Below, one piece after another: positions 44,616 to 52,942 of a stretch of 64,000 nucleotides of DNA. Made by a program: the position numbers and the translations under genes. Every line of letters starts with the position of its first letter. Within the stretch, counting starts at the first letter, position 1. The stretch covers positions 62,001 to 126,000 of the forward strand of contig JAJZZX010000004.1 in the NCBI GenBank assembly GCA_021797355.1, given 5' to 3'. The DNA comes from Thermoplasmata archaeon (GTDB taxonomy: Archaea; Thermoplasmatota; Thermoplasmata; Thermoplasmatales; Thermoplasmataceae). A model generated the notes under the pieces. It saw only the letters and a list, made by a program, of their open reading frames with translations, was not told where the DNA came from and searched no databases.

Positions 44616-45626
44616 ATGTCAGTAGATATGTCCAAACTGAGGTTTGGGGATGAACTCGTTAAGAGGGGTTTCGCCAAGATGACAAAGGGTGGCGTCATAA
44701 TGGATGTCACAAATGCAGATCAGGCCAGGATCGCTGAATCGGCTGGTGCTGTAGCCGTCATGGCGCTTGAAAGAGTGCCGGCGGACATAAGGGCCGCTGG
44801 TGGTGTTGCGAGAATGGCTGATCCCGAGAAAATAAAGGAGATCCTGCACGCTGTCTCCATTCCCGTCATGGCAAAGGTCAGGATCGGGCATCTTTCAGAG
44901 GGTTACGTGCTGGAAGCCCTTGGTGTGGATATGCTCGACGAGAGTGAAGTACTGACGCCTGCAGATCCCTATTTCCATCTGTACAAGAAAGAGTACAAAG
45001 TTCCTGTTGTTTGCGGCGCAAGGACATTGCCGGAAGCCGTAAGGAGGATATTTGAGGGTGCAGCAATGATAAGGACTAAGGGCGAGGCTGGGACGGGAAA
45101 CATTGTGGAAGCTGTAAGACATATAAGAATGGTCTCAGATGGAATTGCCGTGCTCAAACAGATGGGGCAGGAAGACCTGAAAAGGGCTGCTACCCAGATT
45201 TCCTCATCATATGTCAAGCTGAGAAGGGGGGTTTCTCAGGATCTTCTTGGAGATGAAAACTACCTTTCCGGCTTTGAAGCTTATTATGGCCTCTCAATTG
45301 AGAAGATAGAAACTGAAATCATGAAGGTTTTGAGAGAGGTGAAAAGGCTTGGCAGGCTCCCTGTTGTAAATTTTGCAGCCGGGGGTGTTGCAACTCCAGC
45401 TGATGGTGCCCTCATGATGAAGCTCGGATCGGATGGAGTCTTTGTTGGAAGCGGGATATTCAAGTCAAAGGACCCAGAGAAGATGGCGAGGGCTGTTGTA
45501 GAAGCAGTGGAAAATTATGAAGATTACAAGTTGATCGGGGATGTCTCTTCTGGGCTGTCTGGTATGCAGGGTCTGGATATAGAACACATGCCTGAGGAGA
45601 TGAAGATACAGGGAAGAGGCTGGTAG
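44616..45626 (+). CDS. pdxS: pyridoxal 5'-phosphate synthase lyase subunit PdxS
   Basis: A 336-residue TIM-barrel enzyme making pyridoxal phosphate from ribose 5-phosphate, glyceraldehyde 3-phosphate and ammonia. The family sequence is highly conserved: [46 protein letters not shown] (Schiff-base Lys) and [10 protein letters not shown]. It needs the glutaminase PdxT for ammonia; no pdxT gene lies in this window. Start chosen by the TATA spacing; an in-frame TTG at 44604 is less likely. The C-terminus is somewhat longer than in bacteria. Confidence 0.97.
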   Translation: MSVDMSKLRFGDELVKRGFAKMTKGGVIMDVTNADQARIAESAGAVAVMALERVPADIRAAGGVARMADPEKIKEILHAVSIPVMAKVRIGHLSEGYVLEALGVDMLDESEVLTPADPYFHLYKKEYKVPVVCGARTLPEAVRRIFEGAAMIRTKGEAGTGNIVEAVRHIRMVSDGIAVLKQMGQEDLKRAATQISSSYVKLRRGVSQDLLGDENYLSGFEAYYGLSIEKIETEIMKVLREVKRLGRLPVVNFAAGGVATPADGALMMKLGSDGVFVGSGIFKSKDPEKMARAVVEAVENYEDYKLIGDVSSGLSGMQGLDIEHMPEEMKIQGRGW

Positions 45627-45713
45627 ACCATTTACAACCTCCTGGGAATTCTAGAGATTCTAATTTTTCTTGCTGTACTGTTCGCTCTTTCAAGGCTACT
45701 TAACATCTTCGAC

Positions 45714-46364
45714 ATGAAGGGGACAGTTGCAGCACTATTTGTTGGGATTATAGTTTCATTTTTCGGTTCCATACGATGGCTGATACTTCTACTCGTATTT
45801 GCCGTATTTTCACATCTGGCAACAAAAGCGTTCTTCGGATTGAAGGAAAAGTACAGGCTTCAAGAGGGTGAAAAGGGAGAAAGAAAGGTTTCGAATGTTT
45901 TCTATGCTGGGATAATGGGAATTGCCATTGCTTTCCTGAACCTAACCAATATCATTGGAATCTTCCCTTATCACCATTACTTTGAGCTTTTCGCAATTTC
46001 CCTTTCAGTGATAGGCGCCGACACTTTCGCCTCTGAAATTGGAGTTATTGACAGGAAGGTATACATGATTACCAACCTCAAGCCCACAACGCCTGGAATT
46101 AATGGAGGCATATCCAGGATTGGGCAGTTGGCAGCATTGTTGGGGTCAGCCATTGTCGGTGTTTCCTACGGAATACTGTCCATGGACGGGTTCAATCTTT
46201 TGCAGGTTCTTGTTGTCATAATTCTTGGTTTTGCAGGGTGCCAGGTTGACAGCATCCTGGGCGCACTTTTCGAGAACAGAGGTAAACTTTCAAAGGGGGA
46301 GGTTAACTTTCTGGCTTCTTTCTTCGGAGTTGCACTTGGTGCAATTTATCTCTTTGTCCTTTGA
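45714..46364 (+). CDS. DUF92/TMEM19-like membrane protein, true start probably upstream
   Basis: A 216-residue polytopic protein with family motifs GADTFASEIG and TTPGINGGISRIGQLAALLGS. From ATG 45714 the first membrane helix of the family would be missing. The same frame is open back to the pdxS stop and encodes NLLGILEILIFLAVLFAL, a good membrane helix, but contains no ATG, GTG or TTG. ATT at 45630, 10 nt after GAGG, or CTG at 45642 could serve as a rare start. I give the first standard start as the safe coordinate. DUF92 proteins include phytyl-phosphate kinase-type enzymes, but the archaeal role is unknown. Confidence 0.82.
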   Translation: MKGTVAALFVGIIVSFFGSIRWLILLLVFAVFSHLATKAFFGLKEKYRLQEGEKGERKVSNVFYAGIMGIAIAFLNLTNIIGIFPYHHYFELFAISLSVIGADTFASEIGVIDRKVYMITNLKPTTPGINGGISRIGQLAALLGSAIVGVSYGILSMDGFNLLQVLVVIILGFAGCQVDSILGALFENRGKLSKGEVNFLASFFGVALGAIYLFVL

Positions 46365-46534
46365 TATACAGCCTTGGAACCGCGATAACACCAGGAAGTG
46401 AGAATTGTGTGCCTTATTTAACAGCTACCAATCCGGGGATATTCAGCATGAAATTATTGCCATGCATATGCGCATAACCTGACTTAAAAATTACAAAATG
46501 GGAAAATAAGAAAATAAAGTAGCCTTAGCCAAGA

Positions 46535-47125
46535 TCAATAGTCTTTGGTAATCAGTATTGAACCCACAACACCGTACTGCAAAGCAGACGCCGTAAAACT
46601 GACAAGAACTGTCTGTCCTCTCGCCATAAGAGAGAGGGCAGTCTTGTTTAGCGATACGGTAAAAGTGACCACTGCAGCCCCTTTACTGAGAGTGGTATTT
46701 ACTGTAGTCTCATTGAAAAGATTGAAAGTTGAGGCTTCGTATGCAACTGTGGAAGCATTTAAGGTTGCATTTGCTGCAGTCATGTTATAGGGTGGGGCAA
46801 TTAGCTTTGAGTAAGTGGCGTTTTCAGTTAAGTTGTATAATGTCTGGTTAAGGATTGCGGGTGGAATAACTACCGCTGTCAAATTGCCAGATGCTATGGG
46901 TGCAGAGACGGTAACATTAAAAGTAATGCTGCTGGCAGGCGAAGTTAGATTGATATAATACGTAGAATTTGTCGCCACATACTGCCCAGAGACACTTGAG
47001 GTCATATCCTTAATTGTCAGTGCAGAAGCCTTGGAAGGCAAAATATGGGATGTGCCGAAGGCCCCCCCTATTACGATAATCACCAGAACCAAGAAACCTA
47101 TCCAACCTTTAACATTACTGGCCAT
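46535..47125 (-). CDS. sequon-rich exported protein of the respiratory operon
   Basis: A 196-residue protein with an N-terminal membrane helix (about 8-27) and an outer beta domain dense in Asn-X-Ser/Thr sites (NST, NLT, NVT, NQT, NLT, NAT, NMT, NAT, NAS, NET, NTT, NKT). It has no cysteine, histidine-rich or heme motif. It is the last gene of the Rieske/cytochrome b run and follows the crotonase-like gene with no gap. It could shield or hold the outer face of the complex. No family is recognised. Confidence 0.7.
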   Translation of the reverse strand: MASNVKGWIGFLVLVIIVIGGAFGTSHILPSKASALTIKDMTSSVSGQYVATNSTYYINLTSPASSITFNVTVSAPIASGNLTAVVIPPAILNQTLYNLTENATYSKLIAPPYNMTAANATLNASTVAYEASTFNLFNETTVNTTLSKGAAVVTFTVSLNKTALSLMARGQTVLVSFTASALQYGVVGSILITKDY

Positions 47126-47806
47126 TCAATTACCACCCTCTTTCAGCTCTTTACCAAATTTCTCATTTACAGAATGCCTCTGAAATTCCAGATGTTCAGC
47201 ATTCAGGGCATCAGTCAGGAATTTAAGCCTGATTTTTCTTCTGGAAACTAGCAATCTCGATCTTGCTTTTTTTATGATCTCTCTTGAATCCTCAAGGAAT
47301 GTATCCTTTTCTAAAACTTTGTCGCAGTTTTTGCCTGTATCGGCTTCCACCCTGGAAAGCTCATTGAAGCGCTGCCCAGATAGTGAACCGCCCAGTATGT
47401 ACGAGTACTCCCTGTAGAAACCAACGCGTGACCCCTTTGAGACATATATCTGGTCGGTAAGAAGGGCCAGTTCATAGCCAAAATCAAAAGCGTCCCCATT
47501 TATAAGCGCGAATGTTGGCTTTTCAATTGATGCGAGTGTGGAAGCGAGCCCTCTGGCGGTATCAAGTAGATCAACAGTATTTCCTGGAACATCAAGGAGT
47601 CCCTTGCAAAAGACAAAGTTCTGCCCTGTCAAGGCAACGGCCTGAACCTTATCATCTATGGATGCGTTTCCAAGAGACATCATCAGTTCCCCCATTACCT
47701 TAGGGTTTATCTTTCCTGAGGAATCAGTACGAAGAACGATTATTCCCAGCTCTTCCTCTCTCCAGAAGGAAACGTAATCGTATCCGGATACAGTTACATT
47801 ACTCAT
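47126..47806 (-). CDS. degenerate crotonase (enoyl-CoA hydratase)-fold protein in a respiratory operon
   Basis: A 226-residue soluble protein. The crotonase pattern is recognisable: KVQAVALTGQNFVFCKGLLD corresponds to the first oxyanion strand and loop, and KPTFALINGDAFDFGYELAL to the second, followed by D.IYVSKGSRVGF. The usual catalytic glutamates and the GG of the second loop are absent, and the C-terminus is basic, so enoyl-CoA hydration is doubtful. Its start lies inside the end of the cytochrome b gene (8-nt overlap), so it is translated with that complex. A structural or assembly role is a guess. Confidence 0.72.
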   Translation of the reverse strand: MSNVTVSGYDYVSFWREEELGIIVLRTDSSGKINPKVMGELMMSLGNASIDDKVQAVALTGQNFVFCKGLLDVPGNTVDLLDTARGLASTLASIEKPTFALINGDAFDFGYELALLTDQIYVSKGSRVGFYREYSYILGGSLSGQRFNELSRVEADTGKNCDKVLEKDTFLEDSREIIKKARSRLLVSRRKIRLKFLTDALNAEHLEFQRHSVNEKFGKELKEGGN

Positions 47807-49514
47807 AGTAGAAAGCCGCCCTATATATTCTCATTATAGTTCCAGATATTATCAATATGAATGCCAAGCCTATTCCAAATTCACCGTCGTTTATCGGTCC
47901 TATTGGGTTTAACTGGAATATAAGATAAGCTATCACTATTGCCGCTATTGCGAGAAGTGACGATAGTACCACCGCAGTATTTTTCCCCATAACATATGCA
48001 TTCTTGGGTAGCTTCTGCTTTGCAGTTTCATACTGGTTTGAAAGCCTGGCAGACTTCGCCGTTCCCACAGCTCCAAAGACCATTACCCCACCAGTGAAGA
48101 ATGTTGCAACGATATTGAGAAGACTGGTATGAGCAAGTGTTGCAGTGAAATTCTGGCCAAAAACGTATGCTCCAAACATCATTACGAACAGGAAAAGGAG
48201 GAATGATGTCAGGACCTTGGTTCCGGTAATTTTGAATTTTCCCTTCTTATACTGCCTTGAAAGGAAAGTCATTCCGCCTACAACCACAACGAAAGGCGGC
48301 ACAAGTACTGCAAAGACCTCATAGTTTGGAATCTGAACTCCAGGGGCAAGAGCACCCCATGCTGAAAGAATGCCCATGTAAATAATTCCAAGAATTCCAA
48401 ACGAAGTAACCAGAGGGCGGGACAGCGGATGTAAATCATCAGATGTGTCGATGAAAGGCAGCAACAGGAAGTAAAGCAGCGGAATAACCCCTATGACCGC
48501 CGTAGCAGCTAAAGCGGAAAGGTTTCCAGCTGCAGCAAATATGTCGAAGTCAACTGCCTTATATACGAACAGCAGGAACCATGGAGGATAAGCCGGGACA
48601 TATGCTGCGTTTGGGGAACTGGGTGATACCTGGGGAAAAGGAGAAAAGAGCGCAGGGAAAGTTGACGTCGGGCCTGGACTTACTGGGGCAAGTAGCGCAA
48701 GTATTGAAGGTATTAGAATTATGAAACCAAAAGAAAACATCGCAAGCTGTGTCATAAAGCTGAAGTTGTAAGGATACCATTCCTTGTGCTTTGCCTCGTT
48801 CTTATCGAGGGCAGGCGCCTTGTGGTTGGTTTCTCTGTGCGATGGCATTATCCCGTTTGCCTCGGCTAGCCAGAAGTGCGCCCCAAATACGAGCCCTATT
48901 AGGGCTACAAGAATGATGTGCCATGCGAGCATGTGCGTGAACAGGCTGGTGCTGGTTCCATTGCCAAAGAATATGGCTTCAAGGTAGTTTCCTAGGAACG
49001 GTGTTGCTTTTGCTATGCCTCTACCGACATCTGTGGCGTCAGACGATAGGACGTCGCCTGTCATTGAATATCCAAAGAATCCTACACCAATGGTCAGAGC
49101 GAGAAGTATTACTCCTAGGACCCACTGTAGCTGCCTAGGCTTCTTATATGAACCGAAGAAGTAGTTCCTGAATAAGTGCACGTAAACGAGGAATATCATG
49201 GCATAAGCGCCATAAAGGTGTGTTGTTAGAATAAGGGAACCATACGGCACTGTAGTTATGATTGCCTCCGTGCTTGCATACGCATCACTGGGAACATAGT
49301 AAAGAAGGAGAAGAAGCCCTGTAATCACTTGATACACAAAAGCCATTGTAATTATGGCACCTGTCCAGTACCATATTCCCCCCCTCTTCCTCATGTAGTC
49401 TGGAACTTTCTTAAGTGGAAGATCATTTATATGAAGAGGGTCCTCGCCAAGCACCTCGCCTTTCTGGGGAAGTTTCATTAGTTTAGGTTTTTCATTAAAC
49501 ACTTCTTGCACCAC
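47799..49514 (-). CDS. cytochrome b (b6-type) subunit of an archaeal Rieske complex
   Basis: A 571-residue membrane protein with about twelve helices. Two heme-ligand pairs, each 14 residues apart, are visible: His in TTHLYGAYAMIFLVYVH and His in AWHIILVALIGLVFGAH. The first four helices match cytochrome b/b6; the C-terminal half adds more helices than the bovine type, as in archaeal SoxC/SoxN proteins. It oxidises quinol with the Rieske protein encoded 5 nt upstream. No cytochrome c1 gene is present, consistent with archaeal complexes that pass electrons to blue copper proteins. Confidence 0.93.
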   Translation of the reverse strand: MVQEVFNEKPKLMKLPQKGEVLGEDPLHINDLPLKKVPDYMRKRGGIWYWTGAIITMAFVYQVITGLLLLLYYVPSDAYASTEAIITTVPYGSLILTTHLYGAYAMIFLVYVHLFRNYFFGSYKKPRQLQWVLGVILLALTIGVGFFGYSMTGDVLSSDATDVGRGIAKATPFLGNYLEAIFFGNGTSTSLFTHMLAWHIILVALIGLVFGAHFWLAEANGIMPSHRETNHKAPALDKNEAKHKEWYPYNFSFMTQLAMFSFGFIILIPSILALLAPVSPGPTSTFPALFSPFPQVSPSSPNAAYVPAYPPWFLLFVYKAVDFDIFAAAGNLSALAATAVIGVIPLLYFLLLPFIDTSDDLHPLSRPLVTSFGILGIIYMGILSAWGALAPGVQIPNYEVFAVLVPPFVVVVGGMTFLSRQYKKGKFKITGTKVLTSFLLFLFVMMFGAYVFGQNFTATLAHTSLLNIVATFFTGGVMVFGAVGTAKSARLSNQYETAKQKLPKNAYVMGKNTAVVLSSLLAIAAIVIAYLIFQLNPIGPINDGEFGIGLAFILIISGTIMRIYRAAFYYE

Positions 49515-49519
49515 CGCGA

Positions 49520-50281
49520 TTAAGATAACACCGATATCTTGGATACAGCCGTTGTGGTTGTACCGCTTGAAAACGGTGTTCCTCCTGAAAGATCGTTTGG
49601 TTTTCCATATATTGTTGGACCGACCATGCTTTTTGCCCTGTAAGTGTCGGTAACGGGATCGTAATCAAGTATGGTATTAGGCAAAGGATGCACCGTAGGG
49701 CCAGTTACAACGGCAAATCCATTGTAAGGATCATATGTGCTTCCATGGCAGTTGCAATGGACATAACCGGTTAACATTCCATTCTGGGCGCTCTGCTGCT
49801 GGGAAACAAGGGTCGGATGCCCCGGTATGGGAGTGCCAGGAGTATAGTAATGTATGATTGGCGGGACACACCCAAGATGCTGGCATATTGCGCTGGAACT
49901 TATAACTGAGCCATACGGGCCAACCCCAGCAGCTGACGTGAAGACACGGCCCGTCGCAGGCACAGTAACCTGTTTGGAAACCACCTTGACATCATTATTG
50001 TTTTGGTCACCAAGCCTTATAAGGAAATTTGGGTCGTTCTGGAGCGGGTAGTAGTAAACATAAGCCTTAGTGCTGTTCACCTTTATATCAGAAGTATGAA
50101 TCGGGGCCCCTGTTTCCGAGTCAACCAGAGTAAGAGTTGGAAAAGCTGTCAACCCACTGGAAGGAGCTATGACATTTGATACAACACCTTTTAGAACGCC
50201 AGCTACGGCTGCGCCTGCTGAAACTACGATCATAGCCTTGAGGAAATTCCTCTTGCCACTATCCACCTTTTCCTCATCCAT
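49520..50281 (-). CDS. Rieske 2Fe-2S protein
   Basis: A 253-residue protein with an N-terminal signal anchor (KRNFLKAMIVVSAGAA, about 10-36) and an outer Rieske domain. Box I is CQHLGC (Cys133, His135, disulfide Cys138) and box II CNCHGS (Cys176, disulfide Cys178, His179). It carries electrons from the quinol site of cytochrome b. A long insert (about 140-172, rich in Pro, Gln and Ser) separates the boxes, a usual archaeal feature. First gene of the respiratory operon, divergent from a small RHH gene. Confidence 0.94.
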   Translation of the reverse strand: MDEEKVDSGKRNFLKAMIVVSAGAAVAGVLKGVVSNVIAPSSGLTAFPTLTLVDSETGAPIHTSDIKVNSTKAYVYYYPLQNDPNFLIRLGDQNNNDVKVVSKQVTVPATGRVFTSAAGVGPYGSVISSSAICQHLGCVPPIIHYYTPGTPIPGHPTLVSQQQSAQNGMLTGYVHCNCHGSTYDPYNGFAVVTGPTVHPLPNTILDYDPVTDTYRAKSMVGPTIYGKPNDLSGGTPFSSGTTTTAVSKISVLS

Positions 50282-50362
50282 AGTTAGCCTATGGAAACAA
50301 CATATAAGTTTTTTTCATCGAATAATGCACGCAAAGTTAATTAATAGCTTAATACGATGTTA

Positions 50363-50384
50363 GATATCCAGATTTCTGGATATC
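50363..50384. promoter_or_regulatory. 22-bp perfect palindrome, likely operator of the RHH gene
   Basis: GATATCCAGA and TCTGGATATC are exact 10-nt arms around TT; a third half-site TATCCAGA follows at once (50381-50388). The palindrome directly precedes the TATA element CTTAAGTA (50392-50399), which is centred 26 nt before the ATG at 50421. A dimeric regulator bound here would block TBP/TFB, so autoregulation by the adjacent RHH protein is the simplest reading. The Rieske operon promoter is about 80 nt away on the other strand. Confidence 0.7.
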
Positions 50385-50420
50385 CAGAAAACTTAAGTAC
50401 CTATTACGCATCCTAATAAC

Positions 50421-50873
50421 ATGGTAGACAAAAAAGATGAAACGGAAGAGAAAAAGGACATCTCGGTAAAAGGCGTCAGCAGGGATATCTATGCCAAGGT
50501 ATTACGACTTGCAAAAGAAACAGGGAAAACCTTGGGTGAAGTGACAAATGATGCATACAAAACATTTCTCGCCACGGCTTCGAGCGCAAGACAGATATCG
50601 AGAAACTTTGTTGAAGGCGCCACTCAGGGACTGCCACGATACGTGGAGAATATCAAGAATCTAACGATTGAGAAGAATGATCTGAAAGAAATTGGCCACA
50701 GAGTTGCATTCAGGAACATAGATAACCTTGAATTCAAAAACATTGACAATGAGACCTTCGAGGATTATGTAGAATCAATAACAAATGTAAAAAATCTTAA
50801 GATTCCTAAGGCAGTGAGCAAGGCGAAAGTCCTTCTCAAATGCAACTTCGTGGACAACATTGAAGTGTCGTAA
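50421..50873 (+). CDS. RHH-type DNA-binding protein with an unusual C-terminal repeat domain
   Basis: A 150-residue protein. After a charged N-terminus (MVDKKDETEEKKD) comes a ribbon-helix-helix-like unit (DISVKGVSRDIYAKVLRLAK, then TLGEVTNDAYKTFLAT). The C-terminal half repeats short strands (IKNLTIEKND, VAFRNIDN, LEFKNIDN, NVKNLKIPK), suggesting a small beta-helix. I do not know the family. It is leaderless by TATA spacing and has a perfect palindrome in its promoter. Divergent from the Rieske operon, which it might also control. Confidence 0.7.
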   Translation: MVDKKDETEEKKDISVKGVSRDIYAKVLRLAKETGKTLGEVTNDAYKTFLATASSARQISRNFVEGATQGLPRYVENIKNLTIEKNDLKEIGHRVAFRNIDNLEFKNIDNETFEDYVESITNVKNLKIPKAVSKAKVLLKCNFVDNIEVS

Positions 50874-50978
50874 CAGGAAACGTGGATAGTTTCACGGCTT
50901 TCTTTGAACCTCACTTCTAAAATGTTATCTAAGAAATGCCCGAATTGTTCCTTCAAAAAGCTGTAATCACTAAATGTT

Positions 50979-50989
50979 AAAATATTTAT
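50979..50989 (+). promoter_or_regulatory. TATA box of the tRNA-Val gene
   Basis: AAAATATTTAT is centred about 24 nt before the first base of the tRNA at 51008, a normal archaeal spacing with a very short 5' leader. Confidence 0.55.
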
Positions 50990-51007
50990 GAAGGTTCACC
51001 GGTAAGT

Positions 51008-51080
51008 GGGCTCGTAGTCTAGTGGTTATGATACCGCCCTTACAAGGCGGTGGTCACCGGTTCAAATCCGGTCGGGCCCA
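51008..51080 (+). tRNA. tRNA-Val (anticodon TAC)
   Basis: A 73-nt cloverleaf. The acceptor stem GGGCTCG pairs with CGGGCCC (one G-T pair), followed by discriminator A. The anticodon stem CCGCC/GGCGG closes the loop CTTACAA, giving anticodon TAC. The T stem ACCGG/CCGGT closes TTCAAAT. There is no intron, and CCA is not encoded. It would read GUA and related valine codons. Confidence 0.96.
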
Positions 51081-51233
51081 CTTATACTTCTGAGAACTTT
51101 TCGTGGCAAAGCCAGTGCCTTTAGACTTTGAAAGAATTATGAAAAGGTTAGCTGATTCGCAATAAAGAATGAAAGGTCAAATGTTACTTTCTGCCCAAAC
51201 ATAGTTACAGCCCTTCTTGCTTTTAGTCGGAAT

Positions 51234-51827
51234 TCAAGGTTTTGGAGTCGGAGCCTGCAGGATTGCGCTGACACCTTCCCTAAAAAGTGAAATGGCATTT
51301 TCTGCACTCTCTCCAAGCATAACGCTTAAGAGAATACCATTGTGAAAGGCAATAAGCTTCTTCGCCACTATTTCTGGATCCGGGCTATTAGAGACCAGCC
51401 CTAGTTTTTTTAGCTTTGAAATGAAACTGGTTAGTATGCTTACATAGCCATCGTAGCTCTCCACAAGTATCTTTTTGATTTCCGGGCTTTTGTTGATTTC
51501 TGCCATGGCTACTATCCAGTGAAATTTGACATAATCAGGGAGGCTTAGTTCGTTTACGATAAAATTCTCAATTCCTTTGGAGATATCGCCATCGAATGCC
51601 TTCTGCATTGTGCTTTCCAATATAGTCATGTTTCGCCTGCATGCTTCGGCAAGTAGAGCCGCCTTGCTTGGGAAATACAGGTAAAGAGTTCCTTTTGTTA
51701 CTCCTATATTTCTTGCAATTTCATCCATCCCTGTGTCTTGAAATCCAGATTTAAAGATAAGCTTGGATGCAGATTCCGTTATTGTTTCTCTTGCCTGATT
51801 CCTGTAGTCAGGAACAACCTTTGGCAT
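51234..51827 (-). CDS. TetR family transcriptional regulator
   Basis: A 197-residue repressor-type protein. The N-terminal helix-turn-helix is classical: GMDEIARNIGVTKGTLYLYF (about residues 33-52), followed by an all-helical ligand domain. It is divergent from the SDR gene; an 18-bp palindrome between the SDR TATA box and start is the likely operator. Its own TATA element (51849-51860) lies on the other side. TetR proteins usually release DNA on binding a small hydrophobic molecule; the ligand is unknown. Confidence 0.93.
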   Translation of the reverse strand: MPKVVPDYRNQARETITESASKLIFKSGFQDTGMDEIARNIGVTKGTLYLYFPSKAALLAEACRRNMTILESTMQKAFDGDISKGIENFIVNELSLPDYVKFHWIVAMAEINKSPEIKKILVESYDGYVSILTSFISKLKKLGLVSNSPDPEIVAKKLIAFHNGILLSVMLGESAENAISLFREGVSAILQAPTPKP

Positions 51828-51848
51828 CTTCTTGTATTATCAATTAGC

Positions 51849-51860
51849 TTAAATTATTAA
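51849..51860 (-). promoter_or_regulatory. TATA box of the TetR gene
   Basis: The minus strand reads TTAATAATTTAA, centred about 27 nt before the ATG at 51827, consistent with a leaderless transcript. Confidence 0.5.
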
Positions 51861-51877
51861 CTACAATTGGTTTTAAT

Positions 51878-51895
51878 ACTGAATGGTCATTCAGT
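51878..51895. promoter_or_regulatory. TetR-type operator overlapping the SDR promoter
   Basis: ACTGAATG and CATTCAGT are perfect 8-nt arms around GT. The site begins at the end of the TATA element TTTTAATA (51871-51878) and ends 3 nt before the ATG at 51899, which is also the predicted transcription start. Protein bound here would block RNA polymerase, a typical repressor arrangement for the adjacent TetR gene. Confidence 0.75.
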
Positions 51896-51898
51896 TTT

Positions 51899-52876
51899 AT
51901 GTCCAATCATTCGGATGATCCGATTCTGAACAAGGATTCCGTTCATGTGGTGTTCGGTGCTACAGGCGCATATGGATACTCTGTGACAAAGAAACTCATC
52001 CGGAAGGGGTTAAATGTTTTGGCAGTTTCGAGAAATGCTGATAAGGCCAAATTCATGTTCCCAGGTGGCACCCGACTGGAAACTACGGATGTATTCGATA
52101 AGCAAAGAGTTAGAGAGATTTGTAAAGATGCATCCGTGATTTACTTTGGCATAAATTTTCCCTATGGGGAGTGGAAAATGAAATTCAGGGAAGCCCTGGA
52201 AAACATATTGCATGCTTCATGGGATAGTAGGCCCACGTTTGTGTTCCCTGGAAATGTATATGGATACGGTGAATTTGAGTACACTCCAGTAAATGAAGAG
52301 CATCCACTGAATGCTTCCACTGTAAAGGGGATGTTGCGGAACCGCATTGAAATGGAACTGCTTAAGTTACACTCAAACGGGAAAATAAATCTGGTTCTCC
52401 CTCGGTTTGCAGATTTTTATGGGCCAAATGTTACGAATGACCTTTATGGCGCATTGTTCAGCAATGCAATTAAAGGAAAATCTGTATTATGGCCCATTAA
52501 TGCTGATACCCCACATTGCTTCACCTTCATTGAAGATGCAGCAGAAGCCACCCTGTTCCTGCTCCAAGACCGAACATCCTATGGCAATGTATTTCATGTA
52601 TCAGGTCCTGTCACCACGGCCAAGAGATTCATAGAGACAATTTTTTCATCACTTAATGCGAGACCTAAAATAAGAATTGCATCAAAGCGTTTCTTGTCTA
52701 TTTTGGGAATATTCAATCCGGATGCAAGGGAACTTTTGGAACTTCTCTACGAATATGAACGGCCTTACATAATAGATGATACCAAATTTCTAAGGCGTTT
52801 TCCCTCTTTCAAGCATACTTCATACGATGAAGGCATCAAGATTACGCTTGATTGGTTCAGAAAGCATACAGTTTAA
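51899..52876 (+). CDS. NAD(P)-dependent epimerase/dehydratase-like SDR under TetR control
   Basis: A 325-residue extended short-chain dehydrogenase-like protein. The Rossmann motif GATGAYG (about 22-28) binds NAD(P). VFPGNVYGYGEFEYTPVNEE carries the Tyr position of the catalytic motif, but the usual YxxxK is not clear (next region TVKGMLRNRIEMELLKL). EDAAEATLFLLQD is the typical later motif. Substrates may be nucleotide sugars or aromatic compounds; TetR control with a tight operator suggests an inducible detoxification or catabolic role. The transcript is predicted leaderless. Confidence 0.85.
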   Translation: MSNHSDDPILNKDSVHVVFGATGAYGYSVTKKLIRKGLNVLAVSRNADKAKFMFPGGTRLETTDVFDKQRVREICKDASVIYFGINFPYGEWKMKFREALENILHASWDSRPTFVFPGNVYGYGEFEYTPVNEEHPLNASTVKGMLRNRIEMELLKLHSNGKINLVLPRFADFYGPNVTNDLYGALFSNAIKGKSVLWPINADTPHCFTFIEDAAEATLFLLQDRTSYGNVFHVSGPVTTAKRFIETIFSSLNARPKIRIASKRFLSILGIFNPDARELLELLYEYERPYIIDDTKFLRRFPSFKHTSYDEGIKITLDWFRKHTV

Positions 52877-52942
52877 AATGCCATTACGAATATCTTGTGA
52901 TATTGTACGCGTTTGCTCCAGATTCGGCGATTAACCTGTTTT

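Noticed and set aside
51081-51233. A second RNA gene downstream of tRNA-Val
   Set aside because: No cloverleaf or stable stem could be drawn; the stretch looks like plain intergenic sequence.
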